Part shown: positions 22,183-31,353 of the stretch, piece after piece | Numbering within the stretch: the first letter of the stretch is position 1 | Layout: each line of letters starts with the position of its first letter | NCBI RefSeq assembly: GCF_017695965.1 | Contig: NZ_JAAORM010000004.1 | Location: 1 to 64,000 of the forward strand | Source: Prochlorococcus marinus CUG1416 | Lineage (GTDB): Bacteria; Cyanobacteriota; Cyanobacteriia; PCC-6307; Cyanobiaceae | Length of the DNA: 64,000 bases | Reading direction: 5' to 3' | Translations under genes and position numbers: made by a program | Notes under the pieces: model-generated | Database searches by the model: none | What the model was told of the DNA's origin: nothing | What the model saw: only the letters and a program-made list of their open reading frames with translations

Positions 22183-23625
22183 ATGAAATATATGTTTTCA
22201 AGTTATCGTCCTAAAAATAGTTTTGATGAATACTTTAAGGACAATGTTAATTCTGCTAGAGAAATATTAATTCCACTTCTGTCTTCTTTAGATAATATGG
22301 GTCTCGAAGAATTAAATAGAAATCATTCAGCAGCAAAAAAATTATTATTAAGACATGGTGCAACTTTCAGACTAAACGATACTGGTTTAAAAGGTACGGA
22401 GAGAATATTACCTTTTGATCCACTTCCAAGAATAATAAGTAAAGATGATTGGTTAATATTAGAAAAAGGTCTTAAACAAAGGCTTGAGGCAATTGATTTA
22501 TTTCTTGATGATATTTATAATTCCCAAAATATTATTAATGACGGAATAATACCAAGAGAGTTAATAGAGAGTTCTGATGGTTGGCGGCCGCAGATGATAG
22601 GTTTCAAGCCTCCATTGAATAAATGGTGTCAGATTTCAGGACTTGATTTAATAAGGGACAGAAAAGGTGATTGGCATGTTTTAGAAGATAATTTAAGGTG
22701 TCCTTCTGGGGTTGCTTATTTCTTAGAAAATAGATTAGTTATGAAAAATATTTTCCCTAATCTTTTCTCTGGAAGAATAGTAAAGCCAATTGATGAATAT
22801 CCATCATATCTTTTAAAAACTCTTCAAGAGCTAGCTGTTTGGACAGACACACCTAAGATAGTTCTACTAACTCCAGGAATTTTTAACAGTGCTTATTTTG
22901 AACATAGTTATTTAGCTCAAGAAATGGGTATACAACTAGTTCAGGGTCATGACTTAGTTTGTAATGATGATTATGTATATTTAAAAACTACATCTGGGTT
23001 AAAAAGGGTGGATGTCATTTACAGACGAATTGATGATGATTTCTTAGATCCTTTAAATTTTAGAAAAGATTCCTGCCTTGGTGTGAGCGGATTACTTAAT
23101 GTTTTCAAGGCAGGTCATGTTGCTTTAGCAAACGCCCCCGGTACAGGCATAGCAGATGACAAAATGATTTATTCTTTTGTTCCAAAAATGATTAAATATT
23201 ATCTTGATGAAGAAATTATTATTAAAAATGTAGAAACATATATTTGTCATTACCAAAAGGATCAAGAATATGTTCTAGAAAATTTACCAAAACTTGTTGT
23301 TAAGTCTGTTTCTGAAGCTGGCGGCTATGGAATGTTAATTGGGCCTCAATCTACAAGCAGTGAGATAGAAGAATTCGCTAATAAAATTAGAAAAAATCCT
23401 AGAAATTTCATAGCCCAACCAACATTAGAATTATCTACTGTTCCATCTTTATGTGATGGAGAACTATATCCATGTCATGTTGATTTAAGACCATATATAT
23501 TGAGAGGTAAAGATTCATGGGTTAGCCCAGGTGGGCTTACGAGAGTAGCATTAAAAAAAGGATCATTAGTCGTCAACTCTTCTCAAGGTGGGGGATGCAA
23601 AGATACATGGGTTGTAGGAAAATAA
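22183..23625 (+). CDS. Circularly permuted ATP-grasp protein
   Basis: 480 residues, COG2308-type (DUF404/DUF407). Recognised from the N-terminal YRPKNSFDEYF, GLKQRLEAIDLFLDDIY, VLEDNLRCPSGVAY, VIYRRIDDDFLDPL and the C-terminal VVKSVSEAGGYGMLIGP with HVDLRPYIL. Family members are predicted to make peptide-like bonds with ATP. Two bases before the alpha-E gene, and followed by a transglutaminase-like gene: the standard three-gene neighbourhood in many bacteria. The product of this pathway is not established. Confidence 0.9.
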   Translation: MKYMFSSYRPKNSFDEYFKDNVNSAREILIPLLSSLDNMGLEELNRNHSAAKKLLLRHGATFRLNDTGLKGTERILPFDPLPRIISKDDWLILEKGLKQRLEAIDLFLDDIYNSQNIINDGIIPRELIESSDGWRPQMIGFKPPLNKWCQISGLDLIRDRKGDWHVLEDNLRCPSGVAYFLENRLVMKNIFPNLFSGRIVKPIDEYPSYLLKTLQELAVWTDTPKIVLLTPGIFNSAYFEHSYLAQEMGIQLVQGHDLVCNDDYVYLKTTSGLKRVDVIYRRIDDDFLDPLNFRKDSCLGVSGLLNVFKAGHVALANAPGTGIADDKMIYSFVPKMIKYYLDEEIIIKNVETYICHYQKDQEYVLENLPKLVVKSVSEAGGYGMLIGPQSTSSEIEEFANKIRKNPRNFIAQPTLELSTVPSLCDGELYPCHVDLRPYILRGKDSWVSPGGLTRVALKKGSLVVNSSQGGGCKDTWVVGK

Positions 23626-23626
23626 T

Positions 23627-24568
23627 ATGCTTTTAAGTCGTGTAGCAGAATCTCTTTATTGGATCAATCGTTATTTAGAACGTGCCGAAAATATATCTCG
23701 TTTCGTGGAAGTAAGTGAAGCTATGTCATTAGATTGTCCACCAGGAAGTGCAGAACCTTGGCTCCCATTAATAGATGCTTCAAGTGACAGAGAATCGTTT
23801 GATAAAAGATTCCCGGAGAAAAAACCTGATGACGTTATTAATTTTTTAATAAGAGATCGTTTAAATCCAAACAGCATAATTTCTTGCATTCAATTGGCAA
23901 GAGAAAACGCACGACAAATAAGAGATGTAATGACCTCAGAAATGTGGGAACAAATTAATATTTTATACTGGAATATGCAAGAAGGAGAAACAATATGGAA
24001 TAAGCCAAGACAAGAACAATTAAGTGAAATAAGGAGGGAATGTCAGCTTTTTTATGGAATTACAGATGCGACTCTAAGCAAAGACCTTTCTTGGAGATTT
24101 AGCATTCTTGGAAGATTAATAGAAAGAGCTGACAAAACGTCTAGGATTTTAGATGTGAAATATTATTTACTTCTTCCCAGCTTAGATAAACTTGGAGGAG
24201 TTCTTGATGAGTTGCAATGGATTGCTCTTTTACGCTCAGCTGGTGCTTATCAAATGTTTAGGAAAGCAGAGCAAAATTCTATAAAGCCTAATTCAGTTGC
24301 AAGATTTCTTTTACTTGATCCAATTTTCCCTAGATCAGTAAGATACTGTTTAGACGGGATTAGCAATACTCTTAAAATGATAGATTCGGCTCCACCTCCT
24401 GAAAACCCTTCTGAATTAGAGTGCATGAGAGGTTTGCTAAAAGCAAAATGGAGTTATATCAGAATTGAAGATATAATCAATGATGGTTTACATGAGGCAA
24501 TCGATTCATTGCAAATTGATTTAAATAAATTAAATGATCTCATTCAAGAAAAATATTTTATTAATTAA
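23627..24568 (+). CDS. Alpha-E domain protein
   Basis: 313 residues, COG2307/DUF403, almost all alpha-helical. Hallmarks: LLSRVAESLYWINRYLERAENISRFVEV at the N-terminus, ENARQIRDVMTSEMWEQIN, and RLIERADKTSRILDVKYY. It always accompanies circularly permuted ATP-grasp proteins. It probably acts with the ATP-grasp enzyme as a scaffold or partner subunit. Two-base spacing from the upstream gene indicates one transcript. Confidence 0.9.
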   Translation: MLLSRVAESLYWINRYLERAENISRFVEVSEAMSLDCPPGSAEPWLPLIDASSDRESFDKRFPEKKPDDVINFLIRDRLNPNSIISCIQLARENARQIRDVMTSEMWEQINILYWNMQEGETIWNKPRQEQLSEIRRECQLFYGITDATLSKDLSWRFSILGRLIERADKTSRILDVKYYLLLPSLDKLGGVLDELQWIALLRSAGAYQMFRKAEQNSIKPNSVARFLLLDPIFPRSVRYCLDGISNTLKMIDSAPPPENPSELECMRGLLKAKWSYIRIEDIINDGLHEAIDSLQIDLNKLNDLIQEKYFIN

Positions 24569-24579
24569 GAATTTTATTA

Positions 24580-25437
24580 ATGAGAATTAAATACATTCAC
24601 AAACTTGAATATAAATATGAAGCCCCTGTTCAATTAGGCGAGCATAGATTGTGTATAAAGCCGAGGTCAAATGGATTTCAAAAGTTGAAAAATTTTGAAT
24701 TAACAATTACCCCAGAACCAGAAATTATTTATCCATTACTTGCTGCCAGTGGCGAAGAGATTAATCGAATTAGATTCAACGGATTAACAGATAAATTAAT
24801 TATTGAATCCATTAGCGAAGTTGAAACTATTAAACATCCAAACATTATTGATGGGGTTAAAGATAGAGATTTAACATTACCTTTTTGTAGGAGCATTATT
24901 AACAGAGATTTACAGGGTGCATTAGAAGGGTGGATGCCAAATGGACAACATGATCCTTCTGCCGTTGAACTCGCCCAAGAAGCTTTAGCAGGAAGTATCA
25001 ATAACGCATTATCATTTACTTACCAACTAATAGAGATAATTCAAGATCGGGTTAAATATACCAAAAGACATACAGGTCCAGCATGGCCAGCGAGCAGAAC
25101 AATTAGGGAGCGTATAGGTTCATGCAGAGATTTAGCAATGTTGATGGTTGAATCTTGTAGGTCAATTGGTATACCAAGTAGGTTTGTAAGTGGTTATCAT
25201 TTTGAAGAGCCTTTACCTTCTGATTTAGATCTTCATGCTTGGGCTGAATTATATATTCCAGGTGCGGGTTGGAGAGGTTTTGATCCAAGCGGCAAGGGAT
25301 TAATAGATGAAAGATATTTAACATTGGTATCCTCTTCCAAATCTAATTTAACTTCTGTAGTAACAGGTAATTTTATAGGAAAAAATAATCTAGAAAATAC
25401 ATTGTCATGGGAAATTAAACCTATTGAGCTCAAATAA
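24580..25437 (+). CDS. Transglutaminase-like Cys protease/transferase
   Basis: 285 residues. An N-terminal beta domain (transglutaminase-like N) is followed by the catalytic domain with the Cys-His-Asp triad visible: C182 in GSCRDLAMLMVESCR, H219 in DLHAWAELYIPG and D235 in GFDPSGKG. Third gene of the ATP-grasp/alpha-E unit, 11 bases after its neighbour. Expected to cleave or transfer a peptide-type bond; substrate unknown. Confidence 0.88.
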   Translation: MRIKYIHKLEYKYEAPVQLGEHRLCIKPRSNGFQKLKNFELTITPEPEIIYPLLAASGEEINRIRFNGLTDKLIIESISEVETIKHPNIIDGVKDRDLTLPFCRSIINRDLQGALEGWMPNGQHDPSAVELAQEALAGSINNALSFTYQLIEIIQDRVKYTKRHTGPAWPASRTIRERIGSCRDLAMLMVESCRSIGIPSRFVSGYHFEEPLPSDLDLHAWAELYIPGAGWRGFDPSGKGLIDERYLTLVSSSKSNLTSVVTGNFIGKNNLENTLSWEIKPIELK

Positions 25438-25575
25438 ACCTTTAAACATATATTTAATTTCACCTTCTAAAAATTAGAAAAAAAAGATAATTAAAAATAT
25501 GTTTCTTTTTTAGTGTAAGTTGATACGTTCAAGGATATATATATCTGTTTTCATTTGTTTAATCTTTAAAGTAAA

Positions 25576-26097
25576 TTGAACTCAAGTTTAGAAATTCCAG
25601 TTATCAAACCAAACAAATCCAAAATGTTTGACTTGATAAGTTATGAAAAATTTCGTGATACAAAGGATGTCAGATTTTTTGATATTAGTATTAATGAATC
25701 AAATTATAGAGATCTAGTTATTCATAGTGGTCCCGCAGTTAGTCCCCCAAATGAGAGCAAATTTAATAATTGGCAATTTTACATACATCACAATCAAGAA
25801 GATAATCTATTGGCTATCTCTGGGGGAAGAACATTTTTTCTTGTTAATTTTGGGTGGGACTATCCTTTTTATAAAGTTAGATTAGAATCTTGCGGGTATA
25901 TTTTAAGAATACCTAGAGGAACTTTTCATAGATCAGTATCTGATGAAAACGGTTCCATAGTTTTAAATCAAGCTATAAGAGATAAAGGCGGCACTGTAGA
26001 ATCTGAATTCAAGGTTACGAATAGTAAAGACAACAAAAAACTACTTGATTGTATAACTAACTTAGAACCAAGATTTAAAATCTATAGTGTTAAATAA
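25576..26097 (+). CDS. Cupin-like protein, unknown
   Basis: 173 residues if it starts at the TTG at 25576, or 157 from the ATG at 25624 (MFDLISYEKF); I cannot decide between them. Soluble and beta-rich, with a late segment GYILRIPRGTFHRSVSDENGSIVL that looks like the second cupin motif (P-x-G-x-x-H). No metal-binding His cluster is complete. Function unknown. Confidence 0.5.
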   Translation: MNSSLEIPVIKPNKSKMFDLISYEKFRDTKDVRFFDISINESNYRDLVIHSGPAVSPPNESKFNNWQFYIHHNQEDNLLAISGGRTFFLVNFGWDYPFYKVRLESCGYILRIPRGTFHRSVSDENGSIVLNQAIRDKGGTVESEFKVTNSKDNKKLLDCITNLEPRFKIYSVK

Positions 26098-26180
26098 TCT
26101 TAAAAAGGACTTCCAAATTTAAACGTCAATTAAAATAATTATCTAATTGTTATAAAATAAAATTATTGAAATAATTTGGT

Positions 26181-26699
26181 ATGAAATTTTCTAGTTTTTT
26201 AAAATATTTTTTATGCATAACTTTTTCTTTATTAGTTTTATCTTCTCCAGTTTATGCCGGGGCAAATGTTGCTGTTAAAGGAGAGGGAGATGAAGTTCCA
26301 AGTTATGTAAGATCCGATATTACAGGATATGATTTCCATGGAGAGGATCTTCATTTGTCCTCCATAGCTGGAGCCGTTGCGAGAGACGCAGATTTTAGTG
26401 ACGTTGATTTACATGGTACTACATTAACCCTATCTGATTTAAAAGGTTCCAATTTAAATGGAATTAACCTTACAGATACTCTTTCTGATCGAGTTAACTT
26501 CCAAAAAACAGACCTTAGAAATTCTGTCTTAGTGAATATGATTGCATCAGGTAGCAGTTTTGCAGGGGCTCAAATAGAAGGCGCAGATTTTTCTTATGCG
26601 ATTCTTGACAGCGAAGATCAAAGAAATCTTTGTAAAATTGCCGATGGTGTTAATCCAACTACAGGCGTTTCAACAAGAGAAAGTCTTGAGTGTAGTTAG
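26181..26699 (+). CDS. Lumenal pentapeptide repeat protein
   Basis: 172 residues with a cleavable signal (...LLVLSSPVYAG) and a run of pentapeptide units of A(D/N)LxX type: YDFHGEDLHLSS, ADFSDVDLHGTTL, SNLNGINLTDT, VNFQKTDLRNSVL, SSFAGAQIEGADFSYA. The protein should fold as a right-handed quadrilateral beta-helix, probably in the thylakoid lumen. C-terminal part carries two Cys (DQRNLCKIAD and LECS), consistent with lumenal redox control. Function of this family is not settled. Confidence 0.85.
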   Translation: MKFSSFLKYFLCITFSLLVLSSPVYAGANVAVKGEGDEVPSYVRSDITGYDFHGEDLHLSSIAGAVARDADFSDVDLHGTTLTLSDLKGSNLNGINLTDTLSDRVNFQKTDLRNSVLVNMIASGSSFAGAQIEGADFSYAILDSEDQRNLCKIADGVNPTTGVSTRESLECS

Positions 26700-26709
26700 A
26701 AAGTTAAAA

Positions 26710-27063
26710 TCATAAATAAACTCTCTTACCGTTATTAAATTTATAAATTTTTTGTTCATCGTCTTGAAATATCATTTCACCATTTAACTTAGACTTTCTA
26801 AATTTCGTAAGTCTTGCTCTATGTATATTGGATTTTCTATTTATATTATCTTCGTTATCATGAATTCCAATATAAATATTTATATTCGGGTCTGAGAAGG
26901 TTTTTTCTTCCTCCCTTAAAAAAATTCTTTCAATATTTGATTGAGTACTCTGCAGTTTATTTTTAAATTTGTTTAATTTTATGTTTTTTGTTTTCTTAGT
27001 ATTAATTTTTTTATAGACCAAAAATATAATTACAAAAATTAAAAAAACTAAAACTTTGTTCAT
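26710..27063 (-). CDS. Membrane-anchored basic protein, unknown
   Basis: 117 residues: N-terminal helix (MNKVLVFLIFVIIFLVYKK), then a Lys/Asn-rich region and a C-terminal part with a beta pattern (EMIFQDDEQKIYKFNNGKRVYL). No family recognised. The 63-residue gene at 27068 lies upstream on the same strand with a 4-base gap. Confidence 0.45.
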   Translation of the reverse strand: MNKVLVFLIFVIIFLVYKKINTKKTKNIKLNKFKNKLQSTQSNIERIFLREEEKTFSDPNINIYIGIHDNEDNINRKSNIHRARLTKFRKSKLNGEMIFQDDEQKIYKFNNGKRVYL

Positions 27064-27067
27064 TCAA

Positions 27068-27259
27068 CTATTTAATTTTTATTTTTATATCTACGCCTAA
27101 GTTACTTTTAGTAGTTAATATTTCTTTTTTTAAGATTCCATAAGTAAAAATTTTTGATAAAGTTTTCAAAGATTTAAAAACTATAAAAACAGTAACTAAA
27201 AAGAAAACAATAAGGTTATCTATAAGAATATTTTTATTTTTATTTTCTAAGTTGCTCAT
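27068..27259 (-). CDS. Small membrane protein, unknown
   Basis: 63 residues, one helix (LIVFFLVTVFIVFKSL) in a basic, Lys-rich protein. Clean ATG start. No family recognised. Probably co-transcribed with the 117-residue gene downstream. Confidence 0.4.
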   Translation of the reverse strand: MSNLENKNKNILIDNLIVFFLVTVFIVFKSLKTLSKIFTYGILKKEILTTKSNLGVDIKIKIK

Positions 27260-27275
27260 GAAAGTGTTAATTCAA

Positions 27276-28145
27276 TTATTTATCATCATTATTTGCATAT
27301 GGGCCAAAAAATTCACTGGCGTCTCTTCCCATTACTTTAGCAAGATTTAAACTTTTATCTATATCCCAATTAGATGCCATTCCATAAAGAATACCCGCAG
27401 CAAAAGAATCGCCACATCCATAAGAATCAACCTTTAATCTTTTGTTTTTAAGAGCCTTATATCTTCCTCCAGGAAATATTATGCCTCCATTCTCACCCTC
27501 GGTTTTGATAGTATATTTGGGTTTTAAGGATAATTCAGAAAAAGAAAAAACTTCCCCTGGATCAAGATTACTGCCTATTAATCCATCTAAAAGGACATTT
27601 GATTTATTAATTGTATTTAATCCCACCCTTGGTGTTGTACATAGTTTTGAAGCTGATCTAGCCATTTTAAAAATCTCTGAATCAGATGCAGTAATAAAAA
27701 TTCCGTCCATTTTTTGTAAAATCTTCCATTCTAACTTGTCTTTATGAGTTGGAGCTAACCTTTCTCCAATAACTGTTATTGCTCTTTCACCTTGTGAGTC
27801 AATTAAACTAAATCCTCTTCTAGTTGGTTTATCACGCCAGGCTACATGCAACTTAATTCCCATATTTGAGAGAATTTTGAAACACTTATCTCCATAATCA
27901 TCATTACCTAATGAAGTAAAAAAATGAATTTGATTTAAAGTTAAATCAGAAAGTATTTTCGCGATAATAGAGCCACCACCAGCTGGATATTCAATAGACT
28001 TTTTAGAATGAGAGATAATTCCTGGCTTCGGCAATTTATCGACTCTTAAGAAATTTATCCACTCAATATGGCCAACTACCGCAAAATTCAAATTCCCTTT
28101 TTTAGATTTATATTCTTCAATTTTATTATTCTTTTCAACAGCCAT
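27276..28145 (-). CDS. PfkB family carbohydrate kinase
   Basis: 289 residues, ribokinase fold. The N-terminal GHIEWINFLRVDKLPKPG and PAGGGSIIAKILSDL match the first PfkB motif region. The second, catalytic motif is VDSYGCGDSFAAGILYG with the base Asp in CGDS. Substrate unknown: a sugar or nucleoside. Members of this family often lack close functional neighbours; here an unrelated DUF2834 gene starts divergently 41 bases away. Confidence 0.88.
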   Translation of the reverse strand: MAVEKNNKIEEYKSKKGNLNFAVVGHIEWINFLRVDKLPKPGIISHSKKSIEYPAGGGSIIAKILSDLTLNQIHFFTSLGNDDYGDKCFKILSNMGIKLHVAWRDKPTRRGFSLIDSQGERAITVIGERLAPTHKDKLEWKILQKMDGIFITASDSEIFKMARSASKLCTTPRVGLNTINKSNVLLDGLIGSNLDPGEVFSFSELSLKPKYTIKTEGENGGIIFPGGRYKALKNKRLKVDSYGCGDSFAAGILYGMASNWDIDKSLNLAKVMGRDASEFFGPYANNDDK

Positions 28146-28186
28146 AAGCCTTTAAATACTATTATTAAAAGAAATCTTTTTGACAA

Positions 28187-28555
28187 GTGAATTCATTTAA
28201 CATTTTAAAAGATAATAAACAGATACTATCTTATCTTTACCTTTTTCTATCATTTTTAGGAGCTATCCTTCCAATGATGGCAAATTTCGAATTTGCTAGG
28301 GAATATGGAAATAGTTTTGATATCAATAACTTCATTTCTTTAGCGAATGCCAACCCGGCAGCTCAGTCAATTTCTAGAGACTTATTAGTAGGTGCAAGCG
28401 CAATTTTTATATGGATAGTAAATGAATCAAAAAAACTAAACATGAAAAATATGTGGGTTGTTTACATTGGAACTTTTCTTATTGCATTTGCATTCTCAGC
28501 ACCTTTTTTCTTATTTCTAAGAGAGCGAAGAATTATTGAATTAGAACAAATTTAA
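28187..28555 (+). CDS. DUF2834-like membrane protein
   Basis: 122 residues from a GTG at 28187 (MNSFNILKDNKQIL...). The first ATG further in would cut into helix 1, so the GTG is preferred. About three membrane helices, with PMMANFEFAREYG and NPAAQSISRDLLVGASAIFIWI as the polar, conserved parts, in line with DUF2834. Function unknown. Confidence 0.6.
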   Translation: MNSFNILKDNKQILSYLYLFLSFLGAILPMMANFEFAREYGNSFDINNFISLANANPAAQSISRDLLVGASAIFIWIVNESKKLNMKNMWVVYIGTFLIAFAFSAPFFLFLRERRIIELEQI

Positions 28556-28570
28556 ATTTTTAAAGATTAA

Positions 28571-29800
28571 TTAAAATAATCTCTTAAATAGGACTGTAAA
28601 GATTATAAAGCAAGCAAATGAAATAGATAGCCAAATTACTGAAGCATAACCAAATAGATCTAATATACGTCCCGAAATAAATGGTCCAATAAAATACCCC
28701 ATAGCGAAACATTGTGATAATAGAGCAAGTGCAAAACCTTTTTTGTTTGAAGGAGCTATTCTGAAAACTACATCTGTTGATGTTGGAAGAAATGAAGCAG
28801 TGCCCAAACTAACTAATATCAATGAAAAAGAAATCAAAAATAAAGCTGGAATATTGAAATAACTAGAAATAAATAATAAAAATGAAGCAAAAGAGAAGTT
28901 TATCAAACTAAATTTCAACCCAAATAATCTACCTTTTTTTGATATCCAAGACCCAATAGGCCATTGTAAAAACAACAATAAAATTAACTGAATAGAAATT
29001 ATAAGACTAATAATTTCTTTGCTTAATGCATTGCGATATACTCCACCTTTAACAAGATCCAGTGGCAAAGTTACTTGAATCAAAGCTAAAGAGGTAGTTA
29101 TCAATAAAATAGAAAAAATTATTATTGTTGAATTTTTATTCCATTTCAATTGTTCCTGGTTAACTGGATCTACTAATTTTTTTTGGAAATTTTCTAAGTT
29201 TCTTTTAATAGAAGAACTATTTCTAGATATTAAATATGTGATAACTAACATGCAAAATATATCATTTATAAAAACCGATTTGGAGTATAAAAGATTAGTC
29301 ATAACCCCCCCTAAGAATACCCCTAGAAATATTCCTAAAGCCTCCGAACTTCTAACAAGAGCATATGCTTTGCGTGTTTCGATAGGATGGCAAAAATATG
29401 GCACCCCGAACTCGGCAGCAGGCCAATATATTCCTGCAGAAGCGCCAACAAATGATTGTCCAATTATGTACAAAAAAGTATCTCTTGAAAAAATGAGGCA
29501 TAAACTAGCGGCAATACTTAGTATGGAAGAACTAACTATTGGAAATTGTATTTTCCCTGTTTTGTTAAGATAATTACCTGTAAAGACTCTTGTTACGGTT
29601 CCAATTATTGCTGAAATGGTAAACCCCAAGCCAATATCTGTTGCTGATAATCCTATGTTATTAAAAATAAGTGATGTTAAATAAATAACACCTCCTGCTC
29701 CAAATGCGGCGTAAAATCTTATCTTGGTTATTAACCTCAAATGATATGGAAATTGAATCCACCAATTTTTGCTAATTTGTAAACTATTTAAACTAATCAC
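28571..29800 (-). CDS. MFS transporter
   Basis: 409 residues with about 12 helices, major facilitator superfamily. Conserved cytoplasmic loops appear after helix 2 (GFTISAIIGTVTRVFTGNYLNKTG) and helix 8 (GSWISKKGRLFGLKFS). The substrate cannot be told from the sequence. The GTG at 29800 lies only two bases from the divergent GTG at 29803, so control regions of the two genes must overlap their coding starts. Internal starts are possible but would cost an N-terminal segment (NWWIQFPYHLRL). Confidence 0.82.
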   Translation of the reverse strand: MISLNSLQISKNWWIQFPYHLRLITKIRFYAAFGAGGVIYLTSLIFNNIGLSATDIGLGFTISAIIGTVTRVFTGNYLNKTGKIQFPIVSSSILSIAASLCLIFSRDTFLYIIGQSFVGASAGIYWPAAEFGVPYFCHPIETRKAYALVRSSEALGIFLGVFLGGVMTNLLYSKSVFINDIFCMLVITYLISRNSSSIKRNLENFQKKLVDPVNQEQLKWNKNSTIIIFSILLITTSLALIQVTLPLDLVKGGVYRNALSKEIISLIISIQLILLLFLQWPIGSWISKKGRLFGLKFSLINFSFASFLLFISSYFNIPALFLISFSLILVSLGTASFLPTSTDVVFRIAPSNKKGFALALLSQCFAMGYFIGPFISGRILDLFGYASVIWLSISFACFIIFTVLFKRLF

Positions 29801-29802
29801 AA

Positions 29803-31353
29803 GTGAAATACATTTTTATAATTTTTTTTAGTTTTTGTGGTTTATTTTTTAATAATGGTTTAAAGGCTGCTGAAAAGATAAATATTAAGTTTGAAGAGAT
29901 GGAAATCCCTCTTACTATAGAACAATTATCAAAATTAGAAAAATACAAAGATGATTCAACAGAATTGGTAGATTGGCTAAAAAAAAATGGATTAGTAAGA
30001 GTTTTTGAATTATCAAAATTTTTAGAATTTCCAGTTTTCAAGGAAGAGGGATTGAATAGAGAAATATTAAGAAGTTGGATAGGGCGTAAAATTCTTACAG
30101 AATTAAGCAAAAGCATTAAAGTCCCAAATGACAATAATGGGACAGAAATTTATAACACTATAGAAATTTTGTTAGATCAAAAAAAAGAAGTTTCAACTTT
30201 AGAAATCATAAAGGCATTACCATCAGATGAAATTTCACTAGATATTGATAATTTAATTTTAATAATTTCATCATGGAAAAATGAATTATCAATGCAACAA
30301 GAACTTTTATCCAAATTAAATAAACTTGAAAGAACGAACCAAAATGCTTTTAAAAATACTGAAATAAAATCAACTAAAGATCTAATAAAAATTGATAAAA
30401 AAATTTATGCCCCTCACCGAGTGAAACCTGTTGAAATTGAAATATGGAAAAGCAATAAAATAAATAATGATAAAGAACTGATAATTTTTATGCCAGGACT
30501 TGGAGGTGAAATTAATAATTTCAAATGGATAGGCAACGAATTGGCTAGAAGAGGTTGGCCAATATTATTTATTGATCATAGAGGGAGTAATTTAGAATCA
30601 TTTATAGAAGTACTCGAAGGTAAGGAAACAATCCCAGGAAGTGCAGACTTTTTCTTATATAGAATTAAAGATTTAGATGCTGTATTAAAAGCTCATGAAA
30701 ATGGAGAATTTGGTTTACCTAATAATTCTTATATTTTAATGGGGCATTCACTTGGTGCTCTAATAGCACTTTTATATGAAGGCAATAAACCTTCTTATCA
30801 ACTAGAGGACAAATGTGATTCAGCATTAAAAGACTTTGCGGTAACAAATTTATCTAAATTACTTCAATGTCAGTTGAGCGAAATGCCATTCCCTAAGAAA
30901 AATAACACTAATAAGGCCAGTGCGATAATAGGTTTTAATTCATTTGGCAGTTTATTATGGCCAAAAGAAAATAGTACAGGCATTAAAACACCAACTCTTC
31001 TAATAGGTGGTACCTATGACCTTATTACACCGTTAATGAATGAACAATTTAGAGTTTTTTCTGCTTTAAATAATCCATCAAATAGATTTCTAATTATTGA
31101 AGGAGCAAGTCATTTCTCTCCAATAAGAATTAATAAAAGTTATGAAGGAAATAATGACGTTTTCAAAATAAGTGAATCTTTTATTGGTTCAGAGCCAATA
31201 TTAGTACAAGATTTATCTGCGAAATTTATAGTTGAATTTTTAAAAAATATTAAAGACCAAAAGATTCCTTCTGTAGTTAAAAACCAAAGAGATTTGGGAC
31301 TTGATTTCCATCTTTTAGATCTTGAGACAATAAAAGAAATTTCCGAAAATTAG
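29803..31353 (+). CDS. Secreted alpha/beta hydrolase with DUF1400 N-terminus
   Basis: 516 residues. A signal peptide (MKYIFIIFFSFCGLFFNNGLKA) supports the GTG start. Residues about 25-170 resemble the cyanobacterial DUF1400 helical domain found before such hydrolases. The hydrolase follows with GLGG (oxyanion region), FIDHRGSN, the nucleophile GHSLG (S316 in 314-318), an acid candidate in GGTYDLITP and the His in EGASHFSP. Probably a periplasmic or lumenal lipase/esterase, PAF-acetylhydrolase-like. Its end overlaps the convergent permease gene by four bases. Confidence 0.85.
   Translation: MKYIFIIFFSFCGLFFNNGLKAAEKINIKFEEMEIPLTIEQLSKLEKYKDDSTELVDWLKKNGLVRVFELSKFLEFPVFKEEGLNREILRSWIGRKILTELSKSIKVPNDNNGTEIYNTIEILLDQKKEVSTLEIIKALPSDEISLDIDNLILIISSWKNELSMQQELLSKLNKLERTNQNAFKNTEIKSTKDLIKIDKKIYAPHRVKPVEIEIWKSNKINNDKELIIFMPGLGGEINNFKWIGNELARRGWPILFIDHRGSNLESFIEVLEGKETIPGSADFFLYRIKDLDAVLKAHENGEFGLPNNSYILMGHSLGALIALLYEGNKPSYQLEDKCDSALKDFAVTNLSKLLQCQLSEMPFPKKNNTNKASAIIGFNSFGSLLWPKENSTGIKTPTLLIGGTYDLITPLMNEQFRVFSALNNPSNRFLIIEGASHFSPIRINKSYEGNNDVFKISESFIGSEPILVQDLSAKFIVEFLKNIKDQKIPSVVKNQRDLGLDFHLLDLETIKEISEN

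Noticed and set aside
29238-29573. 111-codon plus-strand frame inside the MFS gene
   Set aside because: Antisense to membrane helices of the transporter, with no domain of its own.
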